Program-made: the position numbers and the translations under genes | Assembly: GCA_947629215.1 (NCBI GenBank) | Contig: CANRCU010000040.1 | Coordinates: forward strand, 1 to 11,889 | Source of the DNA: an uncultured Clostridia bacterium | Lineage (GTDB): Bacteria; Bacillota; Clostridia; Lachnospirales; CAG-274 | Length of the DNA stretch: 11,889 nucleotides | Reading direction: 5' to 3' | The notes under the pieces: generated by a model | Database searches by the model: none | The model's input: the letters and a program-made list of their open reading frames with translations, nothing else | What the model was told of the DNA's origin: nothing | Part shown: positions 7,151 to 11,889 of the stretch, piece by piece | Layout of the letters: each line of letters opens with the position of its first letter | Position numbering within the stretch: position 1 is the first letter of the stretch

Positions 7151-7698
7151 TTTATCATACTCAAAAAAGTGTTTTTCAGGTCTGTATCTGTTGCAAAAGC
7201 GCCTCTTGCGGCTAAAGTCAAAGTCTTTGTGCCGGGTTTTCTGACGCCGCGCATAGTCATACAAGTGTGTTCCGCCTCTATTGCCACGATAACGCCTTTT
7301 GTATCAAGCTCGTCGGCGATGGCATCGGCAATTTGGGCTGTAAGCTGTTCCTGTATCTGCGGTCTTTTGGCAAAGACTTCGACCGTGCGGGCAAGTTTGC
7401 TTATACCGACAACTTTTCCGTTCGGGATATAAGCAATGGCTGCCTTGCCGAAAAACGGCATAAGGTGGTGTTCGCAGGTGGAATAAAAAACTATATCCTT
7501 TTCGATTATCATTTCGCTGCCGCTTGCGGTGAAAGTGCAGGATAAGTGGGTATCGGCGGTTTCGGTCATGCCCGAAAATATCTCCTCATACATTTTGGCT
7601 ACGCGCAAAGGGGTATCTTTCAGACCCTCGCGCGTGACATCTTCGCCGATGCCTTCAAGTATGAGCTTTACGCCTTGCATTATTTTTTCTCTGTCCAT
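7147..7698 (-). CDS. folE: GTP cyclohydrolase I (FolE, type IA)
   Basis: FolE opens the guanine ring of GTP and forms 7,8-dihydroneopterin triphosphate plus formate, the first committed step of folate synthesis. It normally works as a cytoplasmic decamer. The 183-residue protein carries the zinc site CEHHLMPFFG (75-84; C75 and H78) with the third ligand C146 in HTCMTMRG, as well as VGISKLAR (97-104) and RPQIQEQL (112-119). The presence of these cysteines marks a zinc-dependent type IA enzyme, not the zinc-independent IB form. The chosen ATG (7696-7698) has AAGGAG at 7706-7711 with 7 nt spacing; a TTG 21 bp further upstream is possible but has no such site. The start is 1 bp past the folC stop, and the stop overlaps the HD gene by 4 bp. 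Identity is very secure. Confidence 0.98.
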   Translation of the reverse strand: MDREKIMQGVKLILEGIGEDVTREGLKDTPLRVAKMYEEIFSGMTETADTHLSCTFTASGSEMIIEKDIVFYSTCEHHLMPFFGKAAIAYIPNGKVVGISKLARTVEVFAKRPQIQEQLTAQIADAIADELDTKGVIVAIEAEHTCMTMRGVRKPGTKTLTLAARGAFATDTDLKNTFLSMIK

Positions 7699-7699
7699 G

Positions 7700-8923
7700 T
7701 TATTTCTCCTTTTCGGCAAGTGTTTTTTGCCGCTGCATTGCTAAGCCAAGGAACGAAAGACTGCCAAAGACCACAACGGTGCAGCCTTTCATGCCGTAAG
7801 CTGACGATATGGCTGTTTCAAGTGCCGCAGCCTCGACATTATCCGTATATCTCAAAAACTCGGCTTTCAATATATCTGCGTCAAGCCCGCGTTCCGACGG
7901 CGGTTTGACGGTAAAAACTTTTTTAAACAGCGGCGCTGTTATTTTTGCTATGGCTTTATAGTCCTTATCGGCAAAGCAGCCGCAAACAGCAATTAGGTCT
8001 TTGTACCCCGACAAACTTTCGGCAAGAGCCATAGCGCCGTGCGGATTATGCGCGCCATCGAATATAAACGTGGGGTCGCCCTTTACAATTTTAAAGCGAC
8101 CCTGCCACTGCGCAGATGAAATGCCTTGCCTGACCGCCTCGGGGGCGCTGAACAGGCTGTCGGCAACTTCAATGGCAAGCGCGGCGTTTTGGTATTGGTA
8201 TTTGCCCGAAAGACCTATATTCAAGTTCTTATATGTTTTAAGATCAAAGCTGCCGTCCGGATTTATTTTGGGTTTTGGGCAAAAAGTCAATTCGGCATTT
8301 TTCTCGGCGGATGTTTTTTTAAGGACTTCCGCCGCTTCGGGCTGTTGTTCCGCCGATATGACAACACCGTTTTGCCTGATGATGCCCGCTTTTTCAAAGG
8401 CAATTTCGGATATTGTATTACCAAGATACGCCGTATGGTCAAGAGCTATCGGTGTAATGACCGAACGCAGCGTTTCATGCACGGCATTGGTAGCGTCAAG
8501 CCTGCCGCCCATGCCGACTTCCAAAAGAACATAGTCACAATCGGCAAAATACAAAAGCGCAGCGGCTGTTTCAACTTCAAACACTGTCGGGGTCAATCTG
8601 TTTTCGGCGGCTTCTCTTACAAGCCCGACATATTTTGAAAGAGCCGAATGCGTGATGTTGCAGCCGTTTATCTCAAAGCGTTCTTCATAACAGAATACGG
8701 CGGGGGATACGTAACGCCCGACACGAAAACCTTTCGCGCGGAGTATGCCGTCAAGGAAAGCGCCTGTCGAGCCTTTGCCGTTCGTACCTGCAATATGTAT
8801 TATTTTAAGACGGCGATCGGGGTCACCAAGCAGGCTCAGAAGTTTATGCATATTATCCAGCCCAAGAACGATGCCGAATTTAGAAAGACCTGCCAGATAA
8901 TCCATTGTTTGAGAATATGTCAT
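7700..8923 (-). CDS. folC: Folylpolyglutamate synthase / dihydrofolate synthase
   Basis: FolC uses ATP to add L-glutamate to dihydropteroate and further glutamates to folates, which keeps them in the cell and bound to enzymes. The 407 residues show the Mur-ligase-type fold: P-loop HIAGTNGKGST (43-53), EVGMGGRLDATN (135-146), LDHTAYLGNT (161-170) followed by SEIAFEKAGII (172-182), IFDGAHNPHG (287-296) and a C-terminal VVVFGSLSFLG (383-393). The segment after the P-loop reads YVSPAVFCYEERFEING, a moderately diverged form of the usual TSPHL...ERI-ING. The frame stays open for another 140 codons upstream, but that part runs through intergenic hairpins. The ATG at 8921-8923 preceded by AGGTGA (8928-8933) gives the normal family length. 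It is the first gene of the operon, and folE begins 1 bp after its stop. Confidence 0.97.
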   Translation of the reverse strand: MTYSQTMDYLAGLSKFGIVLGLDNMHKLLSLLGDPDRRLKIIHIAGTNGKGSTGAFLDGILRAKGFRVGRYVSPAVFCYEERFEINGCNITHSALSKYVGLVREAAENRLTPTVFEVETAAALLYFADCDYVLLEVGMGGRLDATNAVHETLRSVITPIALDHTAYLGNTISEIAFEKAGIIRQNGVVISAEQQPEAAEVLKKTSAEKNAELTFCPKPKINPDGSFDLKTYKNLNIGLSGKYQYQNAALAIEVADSLFSAPEAVRQGISSAQWQGRFKIVKGDPTFIFDGAHNPHGAMALAESLSGYKDLIAVCGCFADKDYKAIAKITAPLFKKVFTVKPPSERGLDADILKAEFLRYTDNVEAAALETAISSAYGMKGCTVVVFGSLSFLGLAMQRQKTLAEKEK

Positions 8924-8998
8924 TTTATCACCTGATTTTAGCCGCTTTCTCCGAAATCTAATAAAAACGAAATTAAAGTGTTTTATATCAAAATAAAT

Positions 8999-9083
8999 AT
9001 TTTTCATTCCGTAGGAATGAAAAATAAGGTTTTCCTCCGCTTTTTTCAAAAGCGGATAGGGGTTTGGGGACAACGTCCCCAAA
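8999..9083. repeat. Three consecutive perfect hairpins with 3-nt loops (folC leader)
   Basis: Three adjoining perfect inverted repeats are seen. Arms 8999-9010 and 9014-9025 make a 12-bp stem with loop GTA. Arms 9036-9044 and 9048-9056 make a 9-bp stem with loop TTC. Arms 9063-9071 and 9075-9083 make a 9-bp stem with loop AAC and contain GGGGAC/GTCCCC. All three loops are 3 nt. The segment lies in the presumed 5' leader of the folate operon. On the minus strand the 8999-9025 hairpin is followed by an A/T-rich stretch but no clean T-run, so it is at best a weak terminator. The block resembles intergenic repeats I have met in gut Clostridia, which is recollection rather than a search result. 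Confidence 0.8.
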
Positions 9084-9086
9084 AAA

Positions 9087-9214
9087 TTTAAGAGTTCCTT
9101 GGCAGATGTGAATTTTCGTTCCGAAAATTCTAACGCTACGGAGTTTTTGCTTTGCAAAATTCTCCTAAACGCTACATTTGCCACGAAAAATTTTCTCTTT
9201 GGTAAGTTCTTAAA
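9087..9214. repeat. MITE-like palindromic intergenic element
   Basis: The ends form an inverted repeat, TTTAAGA (9087-9093) against TCTTAAA (9208-9214). Further in, TGGCAGATGT pairs with ACATTTGCCA (ending near 9182) with one mismatch. Inside are a perfect 9-bp hairpin (9110-9118 / 9122-9130, loop TTC) and an imperfect one (9140-9150 / 9154-9165, loop TTT). AACGCTAC occurs twice as a direct repeat at 9132-9139 and 9168-9175. No open frame or transposase is present. The architecture fits a small non-autonomous mobile element or a dispersed structured repeat. It sits between promoter and start codon of folC, so it would be transcribed. Confidence 0.6.
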
Positions 9215-9236
9215 GCACACTGTTACCGAAGGGTGT

Positions 9237-9312
9237 ATTATAAGAACCAAGCCAAGGTAGAAAAAAATTTTATTTTCTTTGAATAAGTTCTTATAATATG
9301 TTCTTATAATAT
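9237..9312. repeat. Perfect 13-bp tandem repeat plus an inverted 11-bp copy at the folC promoter
   Basis: GTTCTTATAATAT occurs twice with no gap at 9287-9299 and 9300-9312. The first 11 bases also occur in inverted orientation at 9237-9247. In a minus-strand transcript the inverted copy could pair with either tandem copy, giving alternative 11-bp stems. The predicted transcription start near 9307 falls inside the promoter-proximal copy. This is directly visible in the sequence; any regulatory role is inference. Confidence 0.75.
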
Positions 9313-9314
9313 GT

Positions 9315-9343
9315 ATTATATCACACTCTTTTATATAATTCAA
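9315..9343 (-). promoter_or_regulatory. Promoter of the folC-folE-HD-folP operon
   Basis: On the minus strand a perfect TATAAT (9315-9320) with an upstream TG (TGATATAAT, extended -10) lies 17 bp after TTGAAT (9338-9343). It is the only good promoter between the tsf terminator and folC. It predicts a start near 9307 and therefore an untranslated leader of nearly 400 nt. No THF-riboswitch or T-box consensus was recognised by eye in that leader. Confidence 0.75.
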
Positions 9344-9372
9344 GTATAAGGATATTACGTGTTTTGAACACT

Positions 9373-9398
9373 AAAAAGCCGCCGAATACTCGGCGGCT
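9373..9398 (-). terminator. Intrinsic terminator of tsf
   Basis: A perfect 9-bp G/C-rich stem AGCCGCCGA / TCGGCGGCT (9377-9385 and 9390-9398, loop ATAC on the plus strand) is followed on the minus strand by a run of T residues. It lies 29 bp past the tsf stop codon. It separates the translation genes from the folate operon. Confidence 0.93.
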
Positions 9399-9427
9399 CA
9401 CATAAAATCACAGATTTAATTTGTAGA

Positions 9428-10366
9428 TCAGCCTTTCATAGCCTTTTCAACTTCGGCTGCGAAATCTTCTTCTTTCTTTTCGATGCCTTCGCCTGTTTCA
9501 AAGCGTACAAATCTCTTTATAGACACCTCGCCGCCGATCTCTTTTGCAACATTTGCAATATAGCGACCTACGGTTTCTTTATCCTCGGCTTTGACATATT
9601 CCTGGTCGACAAGGCACATTTCCTTTAATTCTTTGTTAAGTCTGCCTTGTATCATCTTTTCGATAACATTTTCGGGTTTGCCCGAATTTTTGGGATCGCT
9701 CATAGCTGCGGACATAAGAATTTCTTTTTCTTTTGCAAGAAATTCTTCTGAAATTTCCTCACGGCAAACATATTTGGGACTCATAGCCGCAATTTGCATA
9801 GCCACATTTTTGCCTGCCTCAAGCAAAGTGGGGTCTTGCTTTGTTGTTGAAAACTCAACAAGAACAGCAACTTTGCCGCCTGCATGAAGATAAGATACCA
9901 TGTATCCGTTACCGTCGTTAACAAATTTTTCAAAACGGCGGATATTAAGGTTCTCGCCTATAACAGCTATTTTTTCGGTAAGAGCATCCTTAACGGTCTT
10001 GCTCTCGTCCGCAAGCCATTTTTCGCCAAGCAATGTGTCAACATCTTTTGCATCGGAACTTACTACCTGCTGAGCAACATTGTTTACAAAATCTTGGAAC
10101 TGTGAGTTCTTTGCAACAAAGTCTGTTTCGCTGTTTACCTCAACAACAACGCCAACGCTGTTGTCGTCTGTAATATATGCATAGCTAAGACCCTCTGCAG
10201 CGATCCTGCCGGCTTTTTTCTCAGCCTGTGCAAGACCTTTTTTTCTTAATACTTCAATAGCTTTATCCATATTGCCGTCAGCCTCGACAAGAGCCTCTTT
10301 ACAAGTGCTCATGCCAACGCCCGTGCGCTCCCTGAGTTCTTTTATCATAGCAGCTGTAACAGCCAT
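9428..10366 (-). CDS. tsf: Translation elongation factor Ts
   Basis: EF-Ts is the nucleotide exchange factor that releases GDP from EF-Tu. The 312-residue protein starts with the UBA-like N-terminal domain (about 1-50, containing LRERTGVGMSTCKEAL at 11-26), which contacts EF-Tu. The conserved TDFVAKN lies at 81-87, with the disrupting Asp-Phe pair at 82-83. The core and C-terminal dimerisation regions follow, and the length is normal. The frame is open to an ATG 9 bp upstream, but that ATG directly abuts GGAGG (10376-10380) and cannot be used with it. The ATG at 10364-10366 has 9 nt spacing and gives the usual MAVTAAMIKELR beginning. It follows rpsB by 126 bp, the usual order, but pyrH and frr do not follow it. 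Confidence 0.98.
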   Translation of the reverse strand: MAVTAAMIKELRERTGVGMSTCKEALVEADGNMDKAIEVLRKKGLAQAEKKAGRIAAEGLSYAYITDDNSVGVVVEVNSETDFVAKNSQFQDFVNNVAQQVVSSDAKDVDTLLGEKWLADESKTVKDALTEKIAVIGENLNIRRFEKFVNDGNGYMVSYLHAGGKVAVLVEFSTTKQDPTLLEAGKNVAMQIAAMSPKYVCREEISEEFLAKEKEILMSAAMSDPKNSGKPENVIEKMIQGRLNKELKEMCLVDQEYVKAEDKETVGRYIANVAKEIGGEVSIKRFVRFETGEGIEKKEEDFAAEVEKAMKG

Positions 10367-10393
10367 TTTTTTCATCCTCCAGTCGATTCTTAT

Positions 10394-10453
10394 AAAAAAG
10401 GCTTCGGCGACATCGGGCAGTTATAAAAAACGGTATGCCCGCGGCTGAAGCCT
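10394..10453 (-). terminator. Terminator-like hairpin between rpsB and tsf (possible attenuator)
   Basis: On the minus strand, outer arms AGGCTTC / GAAGCCT (10447-10453 with 10399-10405) and inner arms CGGGCA / TGCCCG (10436-10441 with 10414-10419) are separated by an asymmetric internal loop. The outer stem is followed by six T residues (10394-10399). This is the layout of an intrinsic terminator. It lies 28 nt before the tsf ATG, so full termination would silence tsf transcription from the rpsB promoter; partial read-through would lower tsf relative to rpsB. Confidence 0.65.
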
Positions 10454-10482
10454 ATTATATGTGATGTGTTTACATTTTTAAC
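10454..10482 (-). promoter_or_regulatory. Possible internal promoter for tsf
   Basis: A perfect TATAAT on the minus strand (10454-10459) directly abuts the first arm of the rpsB-tsf hairpin. The hexamer 17 bp upstream is GTTAAA (10477-10482), matching only half of the -35 consensus. A start near 10447 would remove the outer 5' arm of the hairpin, so transcripts from here could not form the complete terminator. The weak -35 makes this tentative. Confidence 0.35.
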
Positions 10483-10492
10483 TGTATAAAGA

Positions 10493-11212
10493 TCAAGCCT
10501 CTTCTTCGACTTTTTCCTCTTCCATTATCTCGCCCTGCTTGGATTCGATAACGGCATCGGCGATCCTGCCTGCGATAAGTTTAACGGCACGGATAGCGTC
10601 ATCGTTGCCCGGGATAACATAATCTATTTCCTCGGGGTCACAGTTTGTATCAACTATGCCCACAAGCGGGATATCAAGGTTATGAGCCTCCTGAACGGCT
10701 ATTCTTTCTTTGCGTGGGTCAACAACAAAGATTATATCGGGTATTCTTGTCATCTCTTTGATACCGCCGATATTTTTGTCGAGTTTCTCTTTCTCGTGCA
10801 TAAGTTTAGCAACTTCTTTTTTGGGCAGTACGTCCATTGTACCGTCCTCTATCATGGTATCAAGTTCTTTAAGACGTTTGATCCTTGTTTTGATCGTTTC
10901 AAAGTTGGTGAGCATACCGCCCAGCCATCTTTCGTTAACATAGTACATACCGCATCTGAGAGCCTCTTCCTTAATGGACTCCTGAGCCTGCTTCTTTGTG
11001 CCGACAAACAGCACCGTACCGCCGTCGCGAACCACATCGGCAACAGCCTGATATGCTTCCTCAACTTTTTTTACGGTTTTCTGCAAGTCGATGATGTAGA
11101 TACCGTTTCTTTCGGCAAAAATGTATTCTGCCATTTTAGGGTTCCATCTTCTGGTCTGGTGACCGAAGTGTACACCTGCTTCCAACAATTGTTTCATTGA
11201 AATAACAGCCAT
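10493..11212 (-). CDS. rpsB: 30S ribosomal protein S2
   Basis: S2 binds late in 30S assembly near the head-body junction and is needed for S1 binding or mRNA docking. The 239-residue protein shows the family landmarks LLEAGVHFGHQTRRWNPKM (9-27), IYIIDLQKT (38-46), VLFVGTKKQA (67-76), NERWLGGMLTNF (93-104), PDIIFVVDPRKE (158-169) and VGIVDTNCDP (184-193). It ends in a very acidic tail (about 224-239), common in Firmicutes S2. The open frame continues 28 codons upstream, but the ATG at 11210-11212 has AAGGAGG at 11221-11227 with 8 nt spacing and gives the usual start MAVISMKQLLEAG. It is the first gene of the rpsB-tsf unit with its own promoter and structured leader. Confidence 0.98.
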   Translation of the reverse strand: MAVISMKQLLEAGVHFGHQTRRWNPKMAEYIFAERNGIYIIDLQKTVKKVEEAYQAVADVVRDGGTVLFVGTKKQAQESIKEEALRCGMYYVNERWLGGMLTNFETIKTRIKRLKELDTMIEDGTMDVLPKKEVAKLMHEKEKLDKNIGGIKEMTRIPDIIFVVDPRKERIAVQEAHNLDIPLVGIVDTNCDPEEIDYVIPGNDDAIRAVKLIAGRIADAVIESKQGEIMEEEKVEEEA

Positions 11213-11249
11213 TATTTCGTCCTCCTTAAATATTTTGGTTAGGTTCCGC

Positions 11250-11318
11250 CACAGAAGGGAGCAAGGATAATCCGCCGTATCAAATGCGGACAACACCGAC
11301 TCGTTCCCAAGACCTGTG
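11250..11318 (-). promoter_or_regulatory. Structured 5' leader of rpsB, candidate autoregulatory element
   Basis: On the minus strand a long interrupted stem can form: CACAG with CTGTG (11314-11318 / 11250-11254), GGGA with TCCC (11305-11308 / 11257-11260), one A-C mismatch, then CGAG with CTTG (11300-11303 / 11262-11265). Inside, TCCGC pairs with GCGGA (11286-11290 / 11271-11275). The fold begins after the predicted start (about 11334) and ends 23 bp upstream of the ribosome binding site. Ribosomal protein operons are often regulated by such leaders binding their own product. I do not recognise a named Rfam family. Confidence 0.45.
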
Positions 11319-11340
11319 TGTGTTTTTGCACCGTTTTTTT

Positions 11341-11369
11341 ATTATAACACAGGCATTGAAACAATGCAA
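11341..11369 (-). promoter_or_regulatory. Promoter of rpsB-tsf with a palindromic spacer
   Basis: An extended -10, TGTTATAAT (TATAAT at 11341-11346 on the minus strand), is 17 bp from TTGCAT (11364-11369). The spacer region contains a perfect 6-bp inverted repeat GCATTG / CAATGC (11353-11358 and 11362-11367, loop of 3). The -35 begins only 11 bp after the upstream gene's stop codon. Confidence 0.75.
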
Positions 11370-11379
11370 GCATTTTTTA

Positions 11380-11889
11380 TCACTCGGGCATGGTTATATG
11401 CACGGGTTTAAGACCCCATATCTCATCGGCATACTGTTTTATTGTTCTGTCGGATGAGAATTTACCGCTGTTGGCGACATTGATAATAGCCATTTTAGCC
11501 CATTCGTCCTTATTTTTATATGCTTTGTCAACACGTTCCTGAGCCTCTGCATATGCCTCAAAATCCTTTAATACAAAGTATTCGTCGGCTCTGCTGCCGC
11601 AGCCGTTCAACAGCGCGTCATATATTTCCCTGAAAAGGTTGGTATCGGGGTCAAGGCTGCCGTTTATAAGCATATTCATAACACCGCGGACATCGCTGTT
11701 CATATTATATATATCCCAAGGATTGTAGTCGTTTCTGCTGTACTGGGAAATTACCTCGTCCGAAGTCATACCAAAGATAAAGATATTGTCCTCGCCGACT
11801 TCCTCCGCGATCTCCACATTCGCGCCGTCCATGGTGCCCAGCGTCACCGCGCCGTTTAACATAAACTTCATGTTGCCGGTGCCGCTGGC
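11380..11889 (-). CDS. glgP: Glycogen/alpha-glucan phosphorylase, C-terminal part (cut by window edge)
   Basis: Glycogen phosphorylase releases glucose 1-phosphate from the non-reducing ends of alpha-1,4-glucans using phosphate and PLP. The window holds the last 169 residues of a protein usually near 800. The fragment opens with ASGTGNMKFMLNGA, in which the lysine (residue 8 of the fragment, codon at 11866-11868) is the PLP-binding lysine of the family. It continues with the highly conserved GTMDGANVEI and IFIFGM. The C-terminal end (KFSSDRTIKQYADEIWGL) is typical of the family. The gene stops 167 bp before the rpsB ATG and I see no clear terminator for it: the only palindrome downstream lies in the rpsB promoter and lacks a T-run. 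Its upstream neighbours are outside the window. It is probably transcribed separately from rpsB and unrelated in function to its neighbours here. Confidence 0.96.
   Translation of the reverse strand, partial: ASGTGNMKFMLNGAVTLGTMDGANVEIAEEVGEDNIFIFGMTSDEVISQYSRNDYNPWDIYNMNSDVRGVMNMLINGSLDPDTNLFREIYDALLNGCGSRADEYFVLKDFEAYAEAQERVDKAYKNKDEWAKMAIINVANSGKFSSDRTIKQYADEIWGLKPVHITMPE

Larger units (their letters stand above)
8924..9427. other. 504-bp gene-free region between folC and tsf
   Basis: No credible gene was found on either strand here. It holds, from right to left, the tsf terminator, the folate-operon promoter, the 13-bp tandem repeat, the palindromic element and three short-loop hairpins, then an A/T-rich stretch of about 65 bp before the folC ribosome binding site. 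The folC frame happens to stay open through most of it, without ribosome binding sites or homologous-looking protein sequence. Confidence 0.85.

Noticed and set aside
7151..7264. 38-codon N-terminal extension of the HD gene inside folE
   Set aside because: It lies wholly within folE coding sequence; the ATGA overlap start gives a typical HD protein.
8001..8638. Two overlapping plus-strand open frames opposite folC
   Set aside because: They are shadows of a well supported gene, with low-complexity, motif-free translations.
8999..9214. CRISPR array
   Set aside because: The hairpins are not copies of one repeat, the spacing is irregular, and no cas gene is present.
8924..9307. THF riboswitch or T-box upstream of folC
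   Set aside because: I looked for the characteristic conserved segments on the minus strand and did not find them; a covariance search would be decisive.
8924..9343. 140-codon N-terminal extension of folC in the same open frame
   Set aside because: It runs through the hairpins and palindromic element, has no protein-like motifs, and the ATG at 8921-8923 has its own AGGTGA and gives normal FolC length.
11213..11296. 28-codon N-terminal extension of rpsB
   Set aside because: It is the structured leader; the AAGGAGG and conserved MAVISMKQLLEAG mark the real start.

Overview
The window carries only minus-strand genes, with strong AAGGAG-type ribosome binding sites, A/T-rich promoters and genes typical of Clostridia. 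The protein sequences and the intergenic repeats suggest an uncultured gut-type Oscillospiraceae/Ruminococcaceae-like bacterium. That placement is inferred, because no rRNA or marker search was possible. No tRNA, rRNA, CRISPR array, insertion sequence or prophage gene was found.

In transcription order (right to left), the window opens with the C-terminal end of a glycogen phosphorylase gene, including its PLP lysine. Next is a translation unit: an rpsB promoter with an extended -10, a structured leader of about 120 nt, rpsB, a terminator-like hairpin, then tsf and a strong terminator. In many Firmicutes tsf is followed by pyrH and frr; here it is followed by a folate locus.

The central unit starts from a good promoter at 9315-9343 and has a leader of nearly 400 nt filled with perfect short-loop hairpins and a MITE-like palindromic element. 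It then reads folC - folE - HD-domain hydrolase - folP - SAM methyltransferase - a 1321-residue HAD/GT2/GT2 fusion. Every junction is an overlap of 1-4 bp or a gap of at most 8 bp, so the genes are probably co-transcribed and partly translationally coupled. FolE makes dihydroneopterin triphosphate, FolP joins the pterin to p-aminobenzoate, and FolC adds L-glutamate. folB and folK are not in the window. The HD protein between folE and folP is a candidate for the often unassigned dephosphorylation step. The last two genes look like surface-glycan functions attached to the end of the folate operon.

An A/T-rich terminator (1056-1104) ends that unit, and its tail overlaps the -35 of the next promoter. 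That promoter drives a short stand-alone cinA/pncC-type gene followed 2 bp later by recA, which is cut by the left window edge. Several CDS starts were moved inward from the longest open frame, on the basis of ribosome binding sites or overlaps: tsf, rpsB, folC, folE and the HD gene.

The items most worth a second look are the folate-operon leader with its repeats, the HD protein with its cysteine motif, the rpsB-tsf hairpin with an apparent internal promoter, and the folate/glycan operon fusion.
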